The notes: generated from the sequence alone by a model not told the origin. Positions 1 through 9,004 are shown, counted from the stretch's first letter. The stretch: 64,000 nucleotides of DNA from Methylomonas montana (GCF_030490285.1 NZ_CP129884.1:1674001-1738000), one strand, 5' to 3'. Numbers and translations are program-made.

Positions 1-2
1 AG

Positions 3-1373
3 GATTTCAAGATTGGCAAGGTGATGTTCGATCGGCCTTACCTACGCTTTAACATCAAAAAAGACGGCAAAACCAATGTCGACGACATCATGGTGTCGCA
101 GAAACCGGCCAAGACAGTAGCGACTGCTAAATCGGTGCCTAAACCCGAGTCGGGCAAATCCGGCGAGTCGCGCGTGAGCATCGGTAAAATCGAACTGAAG
201 GACGGAAAATCCGATTTTGCCGATTATTCCTTGATTTTGCCGTTCGTCGCGGAAATGAATAGTTTAAATGGCGATGTTAGCGGTTTTTCCTCGGATAAAG
301 ATGCCGAGGCCAAGCTGGTGCTGAAAGGTAAGGTTTATGATATGGCCACGGTGGGGATTAAAGGCAAATACCAATTTGATAATGGAGATTCCGATATTAC
401 CCTAAATTTTGCCAATATGCCTTTGCCTTTGATTACCCCGTATATGGCGGAATTTGCCGGCTACAAAATCGAAAAAGGCCAGATGACTCTTGATTTACAG
501 TATAAGATCAAGCATCGGCAACTAGAAGTGCGGAATAAACTGTTTATCGACCAATTGACTTTGGGTGAGCATATCGAAAATCCCAATGCTGTATCGTTGC
601 CTCTGCATTTGGCCATCGCCTTGTTGAAAGATACCGACGGTAAGATCAATCTGGATTTTCCAATTACGGGTAGTCTGGAGGATCCTAAATTCAGCATCGG
701 TTCCTTGATTGCCGATGTTCTGGTCAATCTGGTAGCCAAAGTAGCAACTTCGCCATTCAAGGCGATAGCCTCGTTGTTGGGCGATGATACAGATTTCAGC
801 ACGGTTAGCTTCGCGCCGGGTAGCGCCGAGCTGGTCGCCGAGGAAACGGCCAAGTTGGATCAACTGAAAAAAGCCTTGGACAGCAAACCCGAGTTGACTT
901 TGGAAGTCAAAGGCATTGCCTATCAAAATCTGGATTGGCCAGCGATGCGTTTAGAGGCGGTGAAGGACGTCTTGAAAAAAATGAAGTCGGGTGAATTGCT
1001 CGATAAAGGCCAGAAAGTCCGTCACGAGTACATCGAGTTGTCCGATGACGACTATAAACGTTTGTTGGCGAAATTTTTTGGCGAAGTGTTCCCGCAGGAT
1101 ATGGATCGCTCATTGTTGGGCAGGCCGCGGATTAAAAACGATCCGAATGCCGATTTTTATACGGTGGCGCGGCAAAAACTGGAAGGCGTTTTTCCACCAG
1201 ACCCGCAGCGCCTTAACGATTTGGCAGTTGCTAGAGCCAACCATATTGCGCAGTATCTGACTGAGCCAGGCGGCATTAGTAAAGATAGGGTGTATATTCT
1301 GGCTACCGAACTCAGCCAGGCCGAAACAGCCGACGGTATTACATCGGTTTTATCCTTGAACGCGTCGCAGTAA
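3..1373 (+). CDS. DUF748 family protein with OmpA-like C-terminal region (5' end outside window)
   Basis: The reading frame is open to the left edge (DFKIGKV before the first in-window start-like codon at 21), so the N-terminus lies outside the window; 456 codons are visible. The visible part resembles the C-terminal half of AsmA-like DUF748 proteins, large periplasmic proteins of the envelope. The stretch reading SLPLHLAIALLKDTDGKINL, followed by D-x-P-I-x-G-S-L-x-D-P-x-F, is typical of DUF748. From about visible residue 270 the sequence changes to an OmpA-like pattern (FAPGSAELVAEE, then LEVKGIA and a late VARANHIAQYL). This suggests a peptidoglycan-associated or OmpA-fold tail. The exact function is unknown; a role in envelope lipid handling or integrity is inferred from the AsmA superfamily. 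Confidence 0.8.
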   Translation, partial: DFKIGKVMFDRPYLRFNIKKDGKTNVDDIMVSQKPAKTVATAKSVPKPESGKSGESRVSIGKIELKDGKSDFADYSLILPFVAEMNSLNGDVSGFSSDKDAEAKLVLKGKVYDMATVGIKGKYQFDNGDSDITLNFANMPLPLITPYMAEFAGYKIEKGQMTLDLQYKIKHRQLEVRNKLFIDQLTLGEHIENPNAVSLPLHLAIALLKDTDGKINLDFPITGSLEDPKFSIGSLIADVLVNLVAKVATSPFKAIASLLGDDTDFSTVSFAPGSAELVAEETAKLDQLKKALDSKPELTLEVKGIAYQNLDWPAMRLEAVKDVLKKMKSGELLDKGQKVRHEYIELSDDDYKRLLAKFFGEVFPQDMDRSLLGRPRIKNDPNADFYTVARQKLEGVFPPDPQRLNDLAVARANHIAQYLTEPGGISKDRVYILATELSQAETADGITSVLSLNASQ

Positions 1374-1467
1374 ATGGCGGCTCGCCTGTTTGTAATATAA
1401 TTGTGCGCTGTGCCGATGCAGGAACTTATCGGTTTGTCTTACAGGTTTATAAAAGATGGAGATCCCC

Positions 1468-1914
1468 ATGAGAACCAAGTTTTTTCAATTTATTCCGCAG
1501 CTAGTCGTAGCTTTTAGCGGTCTGTTATTCGCGTTGCCGGCGGCAGCGCAACCGTTAACGTCGTGTACCATGACCTACAAGCTCAGCGGCTGGTCGTTGG
1601 TTTATAAGCAGTATGATGGTATCGGCAATATCAGTTGCAGTAACGGCCAACGCGCGCAGGTGGCGCTTGCGTCGAAAAGTATCGGTTTTACCATCGGTAA
1701 ATCGGAGATAGAGGGCACCGGCGTATTTTCCGAGGTTAGGAATCTGAATGAAATATATGGCAATTTTGTTGCCTTGGAAGGGCATGCCGGCGCTACTAAA
1801 TCGGTCGATGCGCAAGTATTGACGAGGGGCGAAATTTCCCTGGTCCTGTCCGGTAAGGGGCGCGGTATCGATATTGGTGTCACCTTGGGTGCGTTGAATA
1901 TTTCGCCCAGATGA
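1468..1914 (+). CDS. Small secreted protein, DUF992-like
   Basis: This protein of 148 residues has a clear Sec signal peptide (MRTKFFQF, then a hydrophobic core and ALPAAAQ cleavage region). The start at 1468 is preferred over the ATG at 1456 because GGAG at 1458-1461 sits six bases upstream of it. The mature part has two cysteines (TSC near the N-terminus and ISCSNGQ), a GW-containing segment, and a glycine-rich beta pattern ending in GRGIDIGVTLGALNI. That spacing is reminiscent of the DUF992 family of exported proteins, but the match is by eye only. It lies 94 bases after the DUF748 gene and is probably expressed separately or as a second gene. No function can be assigned. Confidence 0.7.
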   Translation: MRTKFFQFIPQLVVAFSGLLFALPAAAQPLTSCTMTYKLSGWSLVYKQYDGIGNISCSNGQRAQVALASKSIGFTIGKSEIEGTGVFSEVRNLNEIYGNFVALEGHAGATKSVDAQVLTRGEISLVLSGKGRGIDIGVTLGALNISPR

Positions 1915-2483
1915 AGGGCTTAAGCCCGTGTATTCTGCTAATGGTTTTTGAAATTTGTTCTATATTGGGTCGGTGAGAAATCGCCAGGCCATTGAGATTG
2001 CGGTGAGTGGCTGGCGGCCGATCACCCGAAAGTGGTGGCTTATCTAAAGGGAATCTCTAAAAATCAAAATAACCTCCTCCTCCCTCTGGGAGAAGGTTGG
2101 GATGAGGGCATTAAATCAACAACTTAATCCATCACCCTAATACTCTCCCAGAGGGAGAGAGAATTTTTAGAGGTTTCCCTATAACAATTGTTTGGCAAAC
2201 AAGCTAGGCCGGTAGCGTCGGATACTGACAATGAAATGGTCAGGGTATCGGCGACTTAGAAAAGACGTTCAATGGATGACAAAGTCCGCTAGCGGACGAC
2301 GAGGCACTTTTCTTGGCGATGCTCGTTATCGCATGTAAAGATGTCGGTTTTAATCGGAACTCATTGCTAAAATTGGGGAATGTTTTTGTTGATCTTGAAA
2401 ATACGTCAATTTATCGCCTTAGACTCGCGTAGTATGCCAGATATGGGGTACCTGGCCGTGCTCTCTTAAATTTTGGACTGTGT
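1915..2483. other. Intergenic region with repeat and short palindrome
   Basis: About 570 bases without a convincing gene. It holds a 133-bp inverted-repeat element (2048-2180, listed separately) and a perfect 14-base palindrome, GTCCGCTAGCGGAC, at 2284-2297. Short open frames here have no ribosome binding site or recognisable protein pattern. The promoter of the 2484 gene presumably lies in the last 100 bases, but no clear -35/-10 pair stands out. Confidence 0.6.
2048..2180. repeat. MITE-like inverted-repeat element (133 bp)
   Basis: The ends are imperfect inverted repeats: AGGGAATCTCTAAAAATC at 2048-2065 and GAATTTTTAGAGGTTTCCCT at 2161-2180. Just inside them lie a second pair of complementary blocks, CCTCCCTCTGGGAGA near 2079 and CTCTCCCAGAGGGAGAG near 2143, plus GGGATGAGGG opposite CACCCTAA. 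The element can fold into one long hairpin. It has no coding capacity. Elements with a CCCTCTGGGAGA core are dispersed in many proteobacterial genomes and behave like non-autonomous mobile repeats; membership of that group is inferred from the motif. Confidence 0.65.
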
Positions 2484-4076
2484 GTGAAAAACTCTTTTTT
2501 TCTGGTTATTCCTGAACAAAAAAACGATAAGCAATTACTAGCGTCGTTTACCGATGATGCGCTTAGGCAATGGGTTTCCGAGCTTCCTACCGCCAATCCC
2601 GGTTTGGCCGCACGGCTATTTCATGAATTATTGTCCGAATTGATTTCCGTGGAAATGCCGGCGGCAAAACGCTTGCAGGCCTTGGAGTTGCTCAGGGACA
2701 GCTTTTTTTCGATAGACGATTATCTGCGTTCGCGCTTGATCAGGTCGGGCTTCCCGAAAGGGGAGGTCGAGAAAAAGATATTTGGGTTGTCCTGCACGAT
2801 CGAAAGACAATTTACCATCGGTTATTGGAGTGTGGCCCGAGAGTTGACGCGCCGCGAAATCGGCTGGCTGCAGGGTAAGAGCACGGCTTTGGCCATTCAA
2901 CGGACCATCAAGGGTTTGAGTCGTATAGTCATCACCCATTACATGATGAGCTATCCGGTGCCGGATTGGATCTGGATTGATCTGCATTCGCTTTATAAGC
3001 TTGCGGTGAAATTGGGTAAAGCCGATACCAAAGTGGCTGACCAAAACGGTGTTTTCAGCAAGCTATCGTCGATTGAGGGTAGTTATAAACAGATATTGTT
3101 GCTGAGCTTGGCGTATCCATCGGGCCTGATGCAGAAAGAGTTTCAGCTGGTTTATGGGTTTGCCGAAAAAATCAACGATTTATTGGAAATCGAACGCAAA
3201 CCGGTAGCCGGTCAGGCCGTGCAATGTTCGATTTTGATGGATGAAGATTTGCCGCCGGCTTTCTTGGCTGATACTGCACAGAGCGATAGGCGTTCCGATG
3301 CCGCCATGCTTTATCTCAATTTAACCAAACTGGCTAAAATTTTTAAGCAGGCCGACAAGTATTGTAGCAAGGACGAAGCGCGCTTCAGTGCTCTGGAGCT
3401 TGATAAGCTCAGTCAGCTAAAATTATCGGCCGAGTTATTCGATTATCTGATGCAGCGTTGGCAGGGCAAGGAGCAGCAAGGCACTGTATATTTTGGCGAT
3501 CGACTGGATAGGTATGTGGCTATTGGTTTGGAAACCACCTATTATCTGTTGGATACCGAAATACCCAATGCGGATGTCGATTTGGAAATACGGGCGCAGA
3601 CCGATTCAGAACGGGCCTTGTCCTGTAGTTTTGAAAGGGAAGGGGTGTTGTCAATCGGCAGTCTGGTCAGTTTCCGAAAAACCGATGCGTCGCTGCAGCA
3701 GCGCTCGTTGGGCGTGGTCTGCAAAATTGTGTTGCCCAAACAAGACAGCAAGCTGATTTTCGAGGTGATGGTAATTGCCGCTCAGTGTTTTTCGGTGGCG
3801 TATCAGGCAGTTGATGCTGCGGCGAATACGGAACGAAAAAAGGGCTTAATTTATGGCACCAAGGATCAAGAAGGCGAAAAGAGCTTTATCATCCTGGATT
3901 CTTTCGGATTGAAAGACGGCGATCTGCTCCGGATGTTCATGGGAAATGAAAATTTCACTATCATTTTGAATGGCAGAAAAAATATAGGCTTGGGGTATTG
4001 GCAGTTTGAATGCCGGCGGATAGTGCACGAAGTGACACAGGCCACGAGTAAGAAAAAAGGCTATGACTTTATATAA
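2484..4076 (+). CDS. Unrecognised cytoplasmic protein, possible PilZ-like C-terminus
   Basis: A 530-residue protein with no signal peptide or membrane segment, starting at a GTG (MKNSFFLVIPEQ). The first 330 residues look alpha-helical. The last 140 residues look beta-rich, with the pattern SIGSLVSFRK, LGVVCKIVLPK, GEKSFIILDSFGLKDGDLL and GLGYWQFECRRI. That tail is loosely similar in layout to proteobacterial proteins with a degenerate PilZ-type barrel that are annotated near c-di-GMP functions. No RxxxR/DxSxxG c-di-GMP signature is evident, so binding is not claimed. It lies 62 bases upstream of rnr on the same strand and may be co-transcribed with it. The family is not recognised with confidence. 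Confidence 0.65.
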   Translation: MKNSFFLVIPEQKNDKQLLASFTDDALRQWVSELPTANPGLAARLFHELLSELISVEMPAAKRLQALELLRDSFFSIDDYLRSRLIRSGFPKGEVEKKIFGLSCTIERQFTIGYWSVARELTRREIGWLQGKSTALAIQRTIKGLSRIVITHYMMSYPVPDWIWIDLHSLYKLAVKLGKADTKVADQNGVFSKLSSIEGSYKQILLLSLAYPSGLMQKEFQLVYGFAEKINDLLEIERKPVAGQAVQCSILMDEDLPPAFLADTAQSDRRSDAAMLYLNLTKLAKIFKQADKYCSKDEARFSALELDKLSQLKLSAELFDYLMQRWQGKEQQGTVYFGDRLDRYVAIGLETTYYLLDTEIPNADVDLEIRAQTDSERALSCSFEREGVLSIGSLVSFRKTDASLQQRSLGVVCKIVLPKQDSKLIFEVMVIAAQCFSVAYQAVDAAANTERKKGLIYGTKDQEGEKSFIILDSFGLKDGDLLRMFMGNENFTIILNGRKNIGLGYWQFECRRIVHEVTQATSKKKGYDFI

Positions 4077-4138
4077 CAAATACGATTGCCGGCCGTTCCC
4101 AAGGCGGAATAGGCGGCACAACTCAACAAAAAGATTCG

Positions 4139-6463
4139 ATGACATCAAATACCGATCAGGCACCTGATTTTTCAACACTCGTCGATCCTCATGCTCAGCG
4201 TGAGGCCGAAAAATACGAGAATCCCATTCCCAGCCGCGAGCTAATCCTCCAGCTTATTCAACAAGCCGGCAAGCCCTTAAGACGCCAGCAAATCGCCCAG
4301 CAATTTTCCTTGGAAGCGCCCGATGCGCTGGAAGCCTTGCGCCGACGCCTACGGGCCATGGAGCGTGACGGTCAACTCAGTTTCAATAGTCGGCAAAAAT
4401 ACAGCATCGGGTCGGGGCAAAATACCATTGCCGGCCGAGTATTGGGCCATCCGGAAGGCTTCGGTTTTTTGAAGCCTGACGACGGTAGCGAGGATTTGTT
4501 TTTGTCGCCGCGGGAAATGAAACCGTTGATGCCCAACGATCGAGTGGTCGCCAGAGTAGCCGGTATCGATAGACGCGGGCGCCGGGAAGCGGCAGTGATC
4601 GAAATCAGCGAGCGCAATACCCATCAGGTGGTCGGGCGCTTCTTCACCGAAGGCCGGGTCGCTTACGTCGTACCCGAAAACAAGAAAATCAATCATGAAG
4701 TGCTGATTGCCAAGGAAGACATCGGCAACGCCAAGAAAGGCCAGATCGTGGTGGCCGAGATCATTCAGCAGCCTAGCCAGCATTGCCAGCCCTTGGGACG
4801 CATTGCCGAAGTGTTGGGTGCACATATGGCGCCGGGCATGGAAATCGAAATGGCGATTCGCTCTTACGAATTGCCGAACCAGTGGCCGGACGAGTTATTA
4901 CAAGAAATAAAGGTGCTGACGCCGCAAGTGCCCGAGTCCGCAAAGCAGGGCCGGGAAGACATCCGCAAGCTGCCCTTGGTGACGATAGACGGCGAAGATG
5001 CCCGCGATTTCGACGATGCGGTCTACGCGCAGAAAACCCCAAAAGGCTGGAAGTTGCTGGTGGCGATTGCCGACGTTTCGCATTATGTGAAAGTCGATAC
5101 CGCTTTGGATAGCGAAGCGAAAAATCGCAGCACCTCGGTGTATTTCCCGGAAAAAGTGATTCCGATGCTGCCAGAGATACTCTCAAACGGTTTGTGCTCT
5201 TTGAATCCGGAAGTGGATCGGCTGTGCATGGTCTGCGAGTTGTTGATCAACGACGAAGGCAATGTGCAACGCTCGCGTTTCTTCGAAGCGGTGATGCGTT
5301 CCCACGCCCGTTTGACCTATACCGAAGTGGCGCGGATGTTGGTGGACGGCGATCAGAAACTGGCGAAAAAATATGCCGATTTGTTGCCGCATCTGCAGAC
5401 CTTGTATGGCTTATACAAAGTGATGCGCAATCAGCGCGAGTTGCGCGGGGCGATGGATTTCGATACCCAGGAAACCAAGATCGTTTTCGGGCCGGAGCGC
5501 AAAATTGCCGAAATCGTGCCATTGCAACGCAACGACGCTCACAAGCTGATCGAAGAATTCATGATCACCGCCAATACGGCTGCGGCTCGCTTTCTAAACC
5601 GGAAAAAAATGCCGCGCTTGCTGCGTATCCACGATGGCCCCGGCGCGGAAAAATTGTTGGCCTTGAAGACCTTTCTCGGCGAACTGGGTTTATTCTTGGG
5701 CGGCCAAGCCCAGCCTACGCCGCTGGATTACATGCATTTATTGGAGTCGGTCAGGGAACGTCCGGATGCGCATTTGATTCAGACCATTTTGTTGCGCTCC
5801 ATGTCGCAAGCGGTTTACAGCCCGGAAAATAAAGGCCATTTTGGTCTGGCGCTGGATGCCTATGCACATTTCACTTCGCCAATCCGCCGTTATCCGGATC
5901 TGTTGGTGCATCGGGCTATTCGCCATTGTTTGGCCGGTAAAACAGTAGATAGCTTTCATTACACGCACCCCGACATGGTGTTGCTGGGCGAGCATTGTTC
6001 TGCTAACGAACGCCGCGCCGACGAAGCGACTCGCGATGTCGTGAACTGGCTGAAGTGCGAATACATGATGGATAAGATTGGCGAAGAGTTCGATGGCGTG
6101 ATTTCCGCCGTCACCGGTTTTGGGTTTTTCGTTGAATTGCAGGCCATTTACGTGGAAGGCCTGGTGCATATCGCCTCCTTGGTACAGGACTATTTTAATT
6201 TCGACGCCAGCAAGCATCAGTTGTACGGCGAGCGCACCGGCGTGCGTTATCGCTTGGGCGATACGGTGAAGATTCGCGTGGTGCGGGTCAATCTGGACGA
6301 CAAGAAAATCGATTTCGAGTTGATACAATCCGGCAAGAAAATCGCGAAAACCAAGTCGTCCTCGGGCCGCAAAAAGTCCGAATCCACCAGTAAAGCCGCC
6401 AAGGCCGACCAAGCCAAGAAACCCGCCGGCAAACCAAAAGCTAAAAGACGTCGTCGCTCATGA
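4139..6463 (+). CDS. rnr: Ribonuclease R
   Basis: Ribonuclease R (774 residues) is a processive 3'-to-5' exoribonuclease that degrades structured RNA and takes part in rRNA, tmRNA-linked and mRNA turnover. Order of domains: an N-terminal winged-helix segment (about 30-80), cold-shock domains, the RNB catalytic domain with the aspartate-rich motif GEDARDFDDAV at about 284-294, an S1 domain at about 650-720 (FDGVISAVTGFGFFVEL), and a basic lysine/serine-rich tail (KKSESTSKAAKADQ, ending RRRRS) typical of RNase R and absent from RNase II. Its stop overlaps the rlmB start by four bases (ATGA), so the two are translationally coupled, as in many Gammaproteobacteria. Confidence 0.97.
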   Translation: MTSNTDQAPDFSTLVDPHAQREAEKYENPIPSRELILQLIQQAGKPLRRQQIAQQFSLEAPDALEALRRRLRAMERDGQLSFNSRQKYSIGSGQNTIAGRVLGHPEGFGFLKPDDGSEDLFLSPREMKPLMPNDRVVARVAGIDRRGRREAAVIEISERNTHQVVGRFFTEGRVAYVVPENKKINHEVLIAKEDIGNAKKGQIVVAEIIQQPSQHCQPLGRIAEVLGAHMAPGMEIEMAIRSYELPNQWPDELLQEIKVLTPQVPESAKQGREDIRKLPLVTIDGEDARDFDDAVYAQKTPKGWKLLVAIADVSHYVKVDTALDSEAKNRSTSVYFPEKVIPMLPEILSNGLCSLNPEVDRLCMVCELLINDEGNVQRSRFFEAVMRSHARLTYTEVARMLVDGDQKLAKKYADLLPHLQTLYGLYKVMRNQRELRGAMDFDTQETKIVFGPERKIAEIVPLQRNDAHKLIEEFMITANTAAARFLNRKKMPRLLRIHDGPGAEKLLALKTFLGELGLFLGGQAQPTPLDYMHLLESVRERPDAHLIQTILLRSMSQAVYSPENKGHFGLALDAYAHFTSPIRRYPDLLVHRAIRHCLAGKTVDSFHYTHPDMVLLGEHCSANERRADEATRDVVNWLKCEYMMDKIGEEFDGVISAVTGFGFFVELQAIYVEGLVHIASLVQDYFNFDASKHQLYGERTGVRYRLGDTVKIRVVRVNLDDKKIDFELIQSGKKIAKTKSSSGRKKSESTSKAAKADQAKKPAGKPKAKRRRRS

Positions 6464-7203
6464 GTTTAACCCAATTGTTCGGCATTCACGCGGTGCAAGC
6501 TGCGCTGGATTATTCGCCGCAAAAAATTCGCCGTGCCTGGATCGATAATCAACGGCAGGATGTGCGTCTGAAACAAGTGATTGATGATCTAGTCAAGCTT
6601 GGCATCAATCCGGAAAAAACCGAGCGTAAAAAGCTCGAAAAGATGGCCGACGGCAAGAATCACCAAGGCATCGTCGTGGCGGTGGAATTGCCGGCGATGC
6701 GCAGCGAAGATCAGCTCAAGCAGGATGTCGAAGCGTTGACTGCCACGCCGTTTTATCTGGTGCTGGATCAAGTGCAAGACCCGCATAATCTCGGCGCTTG
6801 TCTACGCACCGCCGATGCGGTCGGCGCGCACGGCGTGATCGTCACCAAGGACAATGCCGCCGGCATCACGCCGACGGTTTGCAAGGTCGCCAGCGGGGCT
6901 GCGGAAACGGTGCCGGTCTATCAAGTCACCAATCTGGCGCGGGTGTTGCGTTGGTTGAAAGAGCAAAACATCTGGATCATGGGTGCGGCCGGCGAAGCCG
7001 AACAAACGGTATTTCAGATGAAACTGGATATGCCGTTAGCGCTTGTGATGGGCACGGAAGGCACCGGCATGCGCCACTTGACCCGCCAGCATTGCGATTT
7101 TCTGGTGAAAATTCCGATGGCAGGGCAGGTGGAGAGTTTGAACGTCTCGGTCGCGGCCGGCGTGCTGTTGTACGAAGTGTTTCGGCAGAAACAGCTTGCT
7201 TAA
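6460..7203 (+). CDS. rlmB: 23S rRNA (guanosine(2251)-2'-O)-methyltransferase RlmB
   Basis: A SPOUT-class (TrmH family) methyltransferase of 247 residues that 2'-O-methylates G2251 in the peptidyl-transferase P-loop of 23S rRNA. The N-terminal substrate-binding domain (GIHAVQAALDY) is followed by the three SPOUT motifs: DPHNLGACLRTADAVGAHGV, LVMGTEGTGMRHLT, and IPMAGQVESLNVSVAAGVLL. The conserved asparagine, glutamate and serine/asparagine of these motifs are present. It is translationally coupled to rnr. The residues around EKTERKKLEKMADGKNHQGI are the usual linker. Confidence 0.97.
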   Translation: MSLTQLFGIHAVQAALDYSPQKIRRAWIDNQRQDVRLKQVIDDLVKLGINPEKTERKKLEKMADGKNHQGIVVAVELPAMRSEDQLKQDVEALTATPFYLVLDQVQDPHNLGACLRTADAVGAHGVIVTKDNAAGITPTVCKVASGAAETVPVYQVTNLARVLRWLKEQNIWIMGAAGEAEQTVFQMKLDMPLALVMGTEGTGMRHLTRQHCDFLVKIPMAGQVESLNVSVAAGVLLYEVFRQKQLA

Positions 7204-7208
7204 GCGGC

Positions 7209-7502
7209 ATGAAGCGAATTTGCTATGCGGCGGCTCTGGCTGCTAGTTTGTTTGGCGCTGTTATCCATGCCGAGATCGATGCCCAGGCCATAGCCTTTAA
7301 TTGCCTGAATTGTCATGCCGATTCCTCCGCTTCGGTGGATACATCGATTCCGTCGCTGGAAACTTTATCAAGAGAGCAAATCCAGCAAGCCTTGCTGGAT
7401 TTTAAATACGACAGAAAGCCTGCCACGCTAATGCCGCGTCTCGCCAAAGGCTATAGCGATGAGGAACTGGCGGCGGTTGCCGATTATTTGAGCCGCGATT
7501 AA
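7209..7502 (+). CDS. fccA: Sulfide dehydrogenase cytochrome c subunit-like monohaem cytochrome
   Basis: A 97-residue exported class I cytochrome c with a signal peptide (MKRICYAAALAASLFG, cleaved after VIHA) and one haem-binding motif, CLNCH. Further on, LMPRLAKGYSDEELAAVADYL supplies the distal methionine and the C-terminal helix of small c-type cytochromes. The start at 7209 was chosen because it begins the signal peptide six bases after the rlmB stop. It overlaps the next gene by one base (TAATG). Together they match flavocytochrome c sulfide dehydrogenase, in which the cytochrome takes electrons from the FAD subunit. It is small for FccA; a monohaem version is common outside the phototrophs. 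Confidence 0.85.
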   Translation: MKRICYAAALAASLFGAVIHAEIDAQAIAFNCLNCHADSSASVDTSIPSLETLSREQIQQALLDFKYDRKPATLMPRLAKGYSDEELAAVADYLSRD

Positions 7503-8800
7503 TGGCCGGTTTATCCAGAAGGCGTTTTTTGCAAGGCCTTGCCGGCGTGGGGGCGGGCGTTCTCGGTGGCTGTGCTGGGTTGTCGAACTTAACCGGTGCC
7601 AAAGCCCATGTCGTAGTGGTCGGTGGCGGTTTCGGCGGCGCGGCGGCGGCGAAAACTTTGCGTTTGCTGGATGCGAATATCCGGGTCACGCTGATCGAAC
7701 CTAAAGCTAAATACATTACCTGTCCCGCGAGCAATTGGCTGTTTGCTGGATTGACCAATCTCGACCAATTGACAGTCGATTATCTGGCTTTGCAAGACAA
7801 GTACGGCATCGAATTGGTCGTCGATAGCGTCAGTAGTGTAGACGCGGCGCGGCGGCGGCTGCGCTTGACCAGCGGCCAAAGTATCGTTTACGACCGCTTG
7901 ATTATGTCGCCCGGCATCGATTTTCGTTGGGATGCGATTGCCGGTTACGACCAGGTTACCGCACAACTATTTCCGCATGCCTGGCAGGCCGGGCCGCAGA
8001 CCTTGCTGTTGGCTCGGCAACTGCAAGCGATGCCCGACGGTGGAGTGGTGCTGATGGCGGTGCCGGCCGATCCTTACCGATGTCCGCCCGGCCCATATGA
8101 ACGGGCCAGCATGATGGCTTATTGGCTTAAACAACATAAGCCGCGTTCGAAAATCATCATTCTCGATGCCAAACGCAGTTTTTCCAAGCAGGCGCTATTC
8201 GAAGCAGGCTGGATAAAACATTACGGCTACGGCGCCGCCAATAGCCTGATCGAATGGCATAGCTTGGCGGATAATCCCTTGCTCGAACTGAACCGGCAGA
8301 GTAGGACGCTGACTAGCGAATTCGGCGATCGATTTCGGGGCGATGTGTTGAACATCATTCCGCCGCAAACTGCCGCTGGCATCGCGGTGCAGAGCGGCTT
8401 AAGCGATGTCGGCGGCTGGTGCCCGGTTCGGCCGTTGACCGGACAATCGCTGTTCAATGAGTTTATTCATGTGATCGGCGATGCGGCTCATTATGCGTCG
8501 ATCCCTAAATCCGCATTTGCCGCTAATTCGGAAGCCAAGGCTTGCGCGTTGGCGGTGGCGAGTTTGATTCATCAGAAACCCGTTGCGGAACCGCATTGGC
8601 TAAATACCTGTTATAGCCTGATCACCCCTGAGCACGGTATTTCGGTTGCGGGCGTTTACAAGTTGGATGCGGTAAACGCGATAATGTCGGTGAAAGGCGC
8701 AGGCGGCGTCAGCGTACGGAGCGACGATGAAGCGGCGGCCTTGGAAGCCGATTATGCGCGTGTAGTTTATCGGAGCTTGGTTGCCGATACCTTTCGCTGA
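7502..8800 (+). CDS. fccB: Flavocytochrome c sulfide dehydrogenase, flavin subunit
   Basis: A 432-residue periplasmic FAD enzyme that oxidises sulfide (or polysulfide) and passes electrons to the adjacent cytochrome. The N-terminus has a twin-arginine signal (SRRRFLQGLAGVGAG), implying export in folded, FAD-loaded form. The Rossmann motif VVGGGFGGAAAAK follows at about residues 39-50. The two cysteines that form the redox-active disulfide are in YITCPASNW and DPYRCPPGPYE. The C-terminal segment GISVAGVYKLDAV belongs to the FCSD flavin-binding family. Expression is probably coupled to fccA, and to rlmB only by proximity. The substrate could also be another sulfur compound. Confidence 0.92.
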   Translation: MAGLSRRRFLQGLAGVGAGVLGGCAGLSNLTGAKAHVVVVGGGFGGAAAAKTLRLLDANIRVTLIEPKAKYITCPASNWLFAGLTNLDQLTVDYLALQDKYGIELVVDSVSSVDAARRRLRLTSGQSIVYDRLIMSPGIDFRWDAIAGYDQVTAQLFPHAWQAGPQTLLLARQLQAMPDGGVVLMAVPADPYRCPPGPYERASMMAYWLKQHKPRSKIIILDAKRSFSKQALFEAGWIKHYGYGAANSLIEWHSLADNPLLELNRQSRTLTSEFGDRFRGDVLNIIPPQTAAGIAVQSGLSDVGGWCPVRPLTGQSLFNEFIHVIGDAAHYASIPKSAFAANSEAKACALAVASLIHQKPVAEPHWLNTCYSLITPEHGISVAGVYKLDAVNAIMSVKGAGGVSVRSDDEAAALEADYARVVYRSLVADTFR

Positions 8801-8801
8801 T

Positions 8802-8830
8802 TTGACTTTTTAAGTTAAAAACAATTTATT
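8802..8830 (+). promoter_or_regulatory. Candidate sigma-70 promoter upstream of bamA
   Basis: TTGACT at 8802-8807 and TTTATT at 8825-8830 are separated by 17 bases, in a very AT-rich stretch just after the fccB stop. The -10 is a weak match. The leader from here to the bamA start is about 175 bases long. Confidence 0.3.
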
Positions 8831-9004
8831 TCAATAGTTTGTGGTATTTTTTTGTAATTTTTTTTGAATTGTTTTTCCTTGCAATTGAAACTGAATAAGA
8901 AAGCAATTTTTCAGCCAAAATTAATGAGTATTTACCATGGAAGGCGCGGGAATCCGAAAACTGCGTGTTACAATCGCGCCTGTTCATTTTCCTTGGTTGA
9001 CTGC

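Noticed and set aside
8864-9004. Extended N-terminus for BamA from 8864
   Set aside because: It reads through AT-rich leader sequence, and a normal signal peptide begins at GTG 9005.
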